6,989 nt of DNA. Origin: Holophagales bacterium UBA5066 (GTDB taxonomy: Bacteria; Acidobacteriota; Thermoanaerobaculia; UBA5066). Below, piece after piece: positions 6,467 through 6,989 of this stretch. Both the position numbers and the translations under genes were made by a program. The stretch is from the NCBI GenBank assembly GCA_002414905.1, contig DIAY01000274.1:1-6989 (forward strand), in the 5' to 3' direction. How positions within the stretch are numbered: position 1 is the first letter of the stretch; every line of letters starts with the position of its first letter. The notes under the pieces are model-generated. The model saw only the letters and a program-made list of their open reading frames with translations, had not been told where the DNA came from and did not search any database.

Positions 6467-6989
6467 TCAGTCGGGGTCGATGATGGTCACGAAGGAGACC
6501 TTCCCACCCTTGAACTGCTTCAGGACGACGCTCTTGCGCGGGTCGGGCGAGCCGGCCTTGAAGACGATCTTTCCGGTGACGCCGCTGAACGAGGTGATCT
6601 TCGAGAAGGCGTCTCGCAAGGATTTGCGGTCATTCCCCAGGGACGTCTCGAGTGCCTGCTTGAGCAGCTTCATCGTGTCGTAGGTCAGCGCGGCGCCGTC
6701 GTCCGGCACCTCCTTGGCGTACCGGTGCTCGAAGGCGGCGCGGAAGATTCCGACCTTGTCCTCCATGGCGTCGGGGTTGTAGTGGGCGCCGAAGTACGCT
6801 CCTTCGAGCTCGGGGGCGTTCTTGAGGAGCTCGGGATTTCCCCAGATGTCGCTTCCGAGGAACGTCGCCTTCACTCCGGCGGCGCGCGCCTGCCGGACCT
6901 GCTCCGGGACTTCGGAGTAGTAGCTCGGGAGAAAGATGAGGTCGGGAGCGGCTTCGGCGATCCTCTTCCACTGGGCGGAGAGGTCCTTC
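6467..6989 (-). CDS. Branched-chain amino-acid-type ABC transporter substrate-binding protein, C-terminal part
   Basis: The frame is open to the right edge and ends at TGA 6467-6469, giving 173 visible residues of a protein whose start lies outside. The first visible segment, KDLSAQWKRIAEAAPDLIFL, then PSYYSEVPEQVRQARAAGVKATFLGSDIW, is the typical second-lobe pattern of type 1 periplasmic binding proteins (Leu/Ile/Val-binding, Peripla_BP_6 type). These capture amino acids, amides or other small solutes outside the inner membrane and deliver them to an ABC permease. Further support comes from YDTMKLLKQAL, a SFSGVTGKIVFKAGSPDPRKSVVLKQF block (FxGxxGxIxFxxxGdp) and the final strand VSFVTII. An internal GTG at 6872-6874 is not the start, because the homologous pattern runs on upstream of it. 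No permease or ATPase gene is visible downstream; an aldo/keto reductase follows after 10 bases. The ligand cannot be told. Confidence 0.9.
   Translation of the reverse strand, partial: KDLSAQWKRIAEAAPDLIFLPSYYSEVPEQVRQARAAGVKATFLGSDIWGNPELLKNAPELEGAYFGAHYNPDAMEDKVGIFRAAFEHRYAKEVPDDGAALTYDTMKLLKQALETSLGNDRKSLRDAFSKITSFSGVTGKIVFKAGSPDPRKSVVLKQFKGGKVSFVTIIDPD

Noticed and set aside
5299..6483. A 394-codon + strand frame opposite the aldo/keto reductase
   Set aside because: The - strand reductase has an intact catalytic tetrad; the + strand frame is a compositional shadow.
6467..6874. Binding protein as a complete 135-residue gene
   Set aside because: The conserved pattern continues upstream to the window edge, so the GTG at 6872-6874 is internal.

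Overview
This is a GC-rich bacterial window carrying seven protein-coding genes packed almost end to end. A short gene tail lies on the + strand at the left edge, and six genes follow on the - strand. GTG and TTG starts are frequent (ybjD-like, GNAT and yajO-like genes, possibly the kinase), and every gene has long antisense shadow frames, as expected at this base composition. The partial periplasmic-type binding protein and the membrane-spanning Ser/Thr kinase suit a diderm environmental bacterium such as an Acidobacteriota or Myxococcota member. That placement is inference, because no marker gene is present.

Layout from left to right: (i) 1-153, + strand, the C-terminus of a HAD-family hydrolase; (ii) 177-1835, - strand, a full-length YbjD-type OLD-family ATPase/Toprim protein; (iii) 1895-2434, - strand, a GNAT acetyltransferase whose 3' end carries three inverted repeats; (iv) 2450-4375, - strand, a transmembrane Hanks-type Ser/Thr protein kinase with an unrecognised C-terminal domain and an uncertain start; (v) 4491-5405, - strand, an atypical short-chain dehydrogenase/epimerase-fold protein; (vi) 5452-6456, - strand, a YajO-type aldo/keto reductase; (vii) 6467 to the right edge, - strand, the C-terminal part of a branched-chain-amino-acid-type ABC substrate-binding protein.

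The six - strand genes are transcribed right to left with gaps of 10, 46, about 115 (or 29 if the kinase starts at an upstream ATG), 15 and 59 bases, so some co-transcription is likely. The functions do not form a recognisable pathway. The binding protein and the two oxidoreductases may form one unit. The kinase and GNAT gene (15 bases apart) may form another, with ybjD-like last. A -10-like TACAAT just before the kinase suggests a possible internal promoter.

I do not see a convincing new multi-gene system. The items most worth a second look are the kinase translation start next to a run of seven Gs, the kinase's orphan C-terminal domain and altered active-site motifs, the presence of the functionally uncharacterised YbjD family in this context, and the inverted-repeat cluster at the GNAT/ybjD junction. 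No RNA gene, CRISPR array or insertion sequence was found, and no gene-free stretch exceeds 300 bases.
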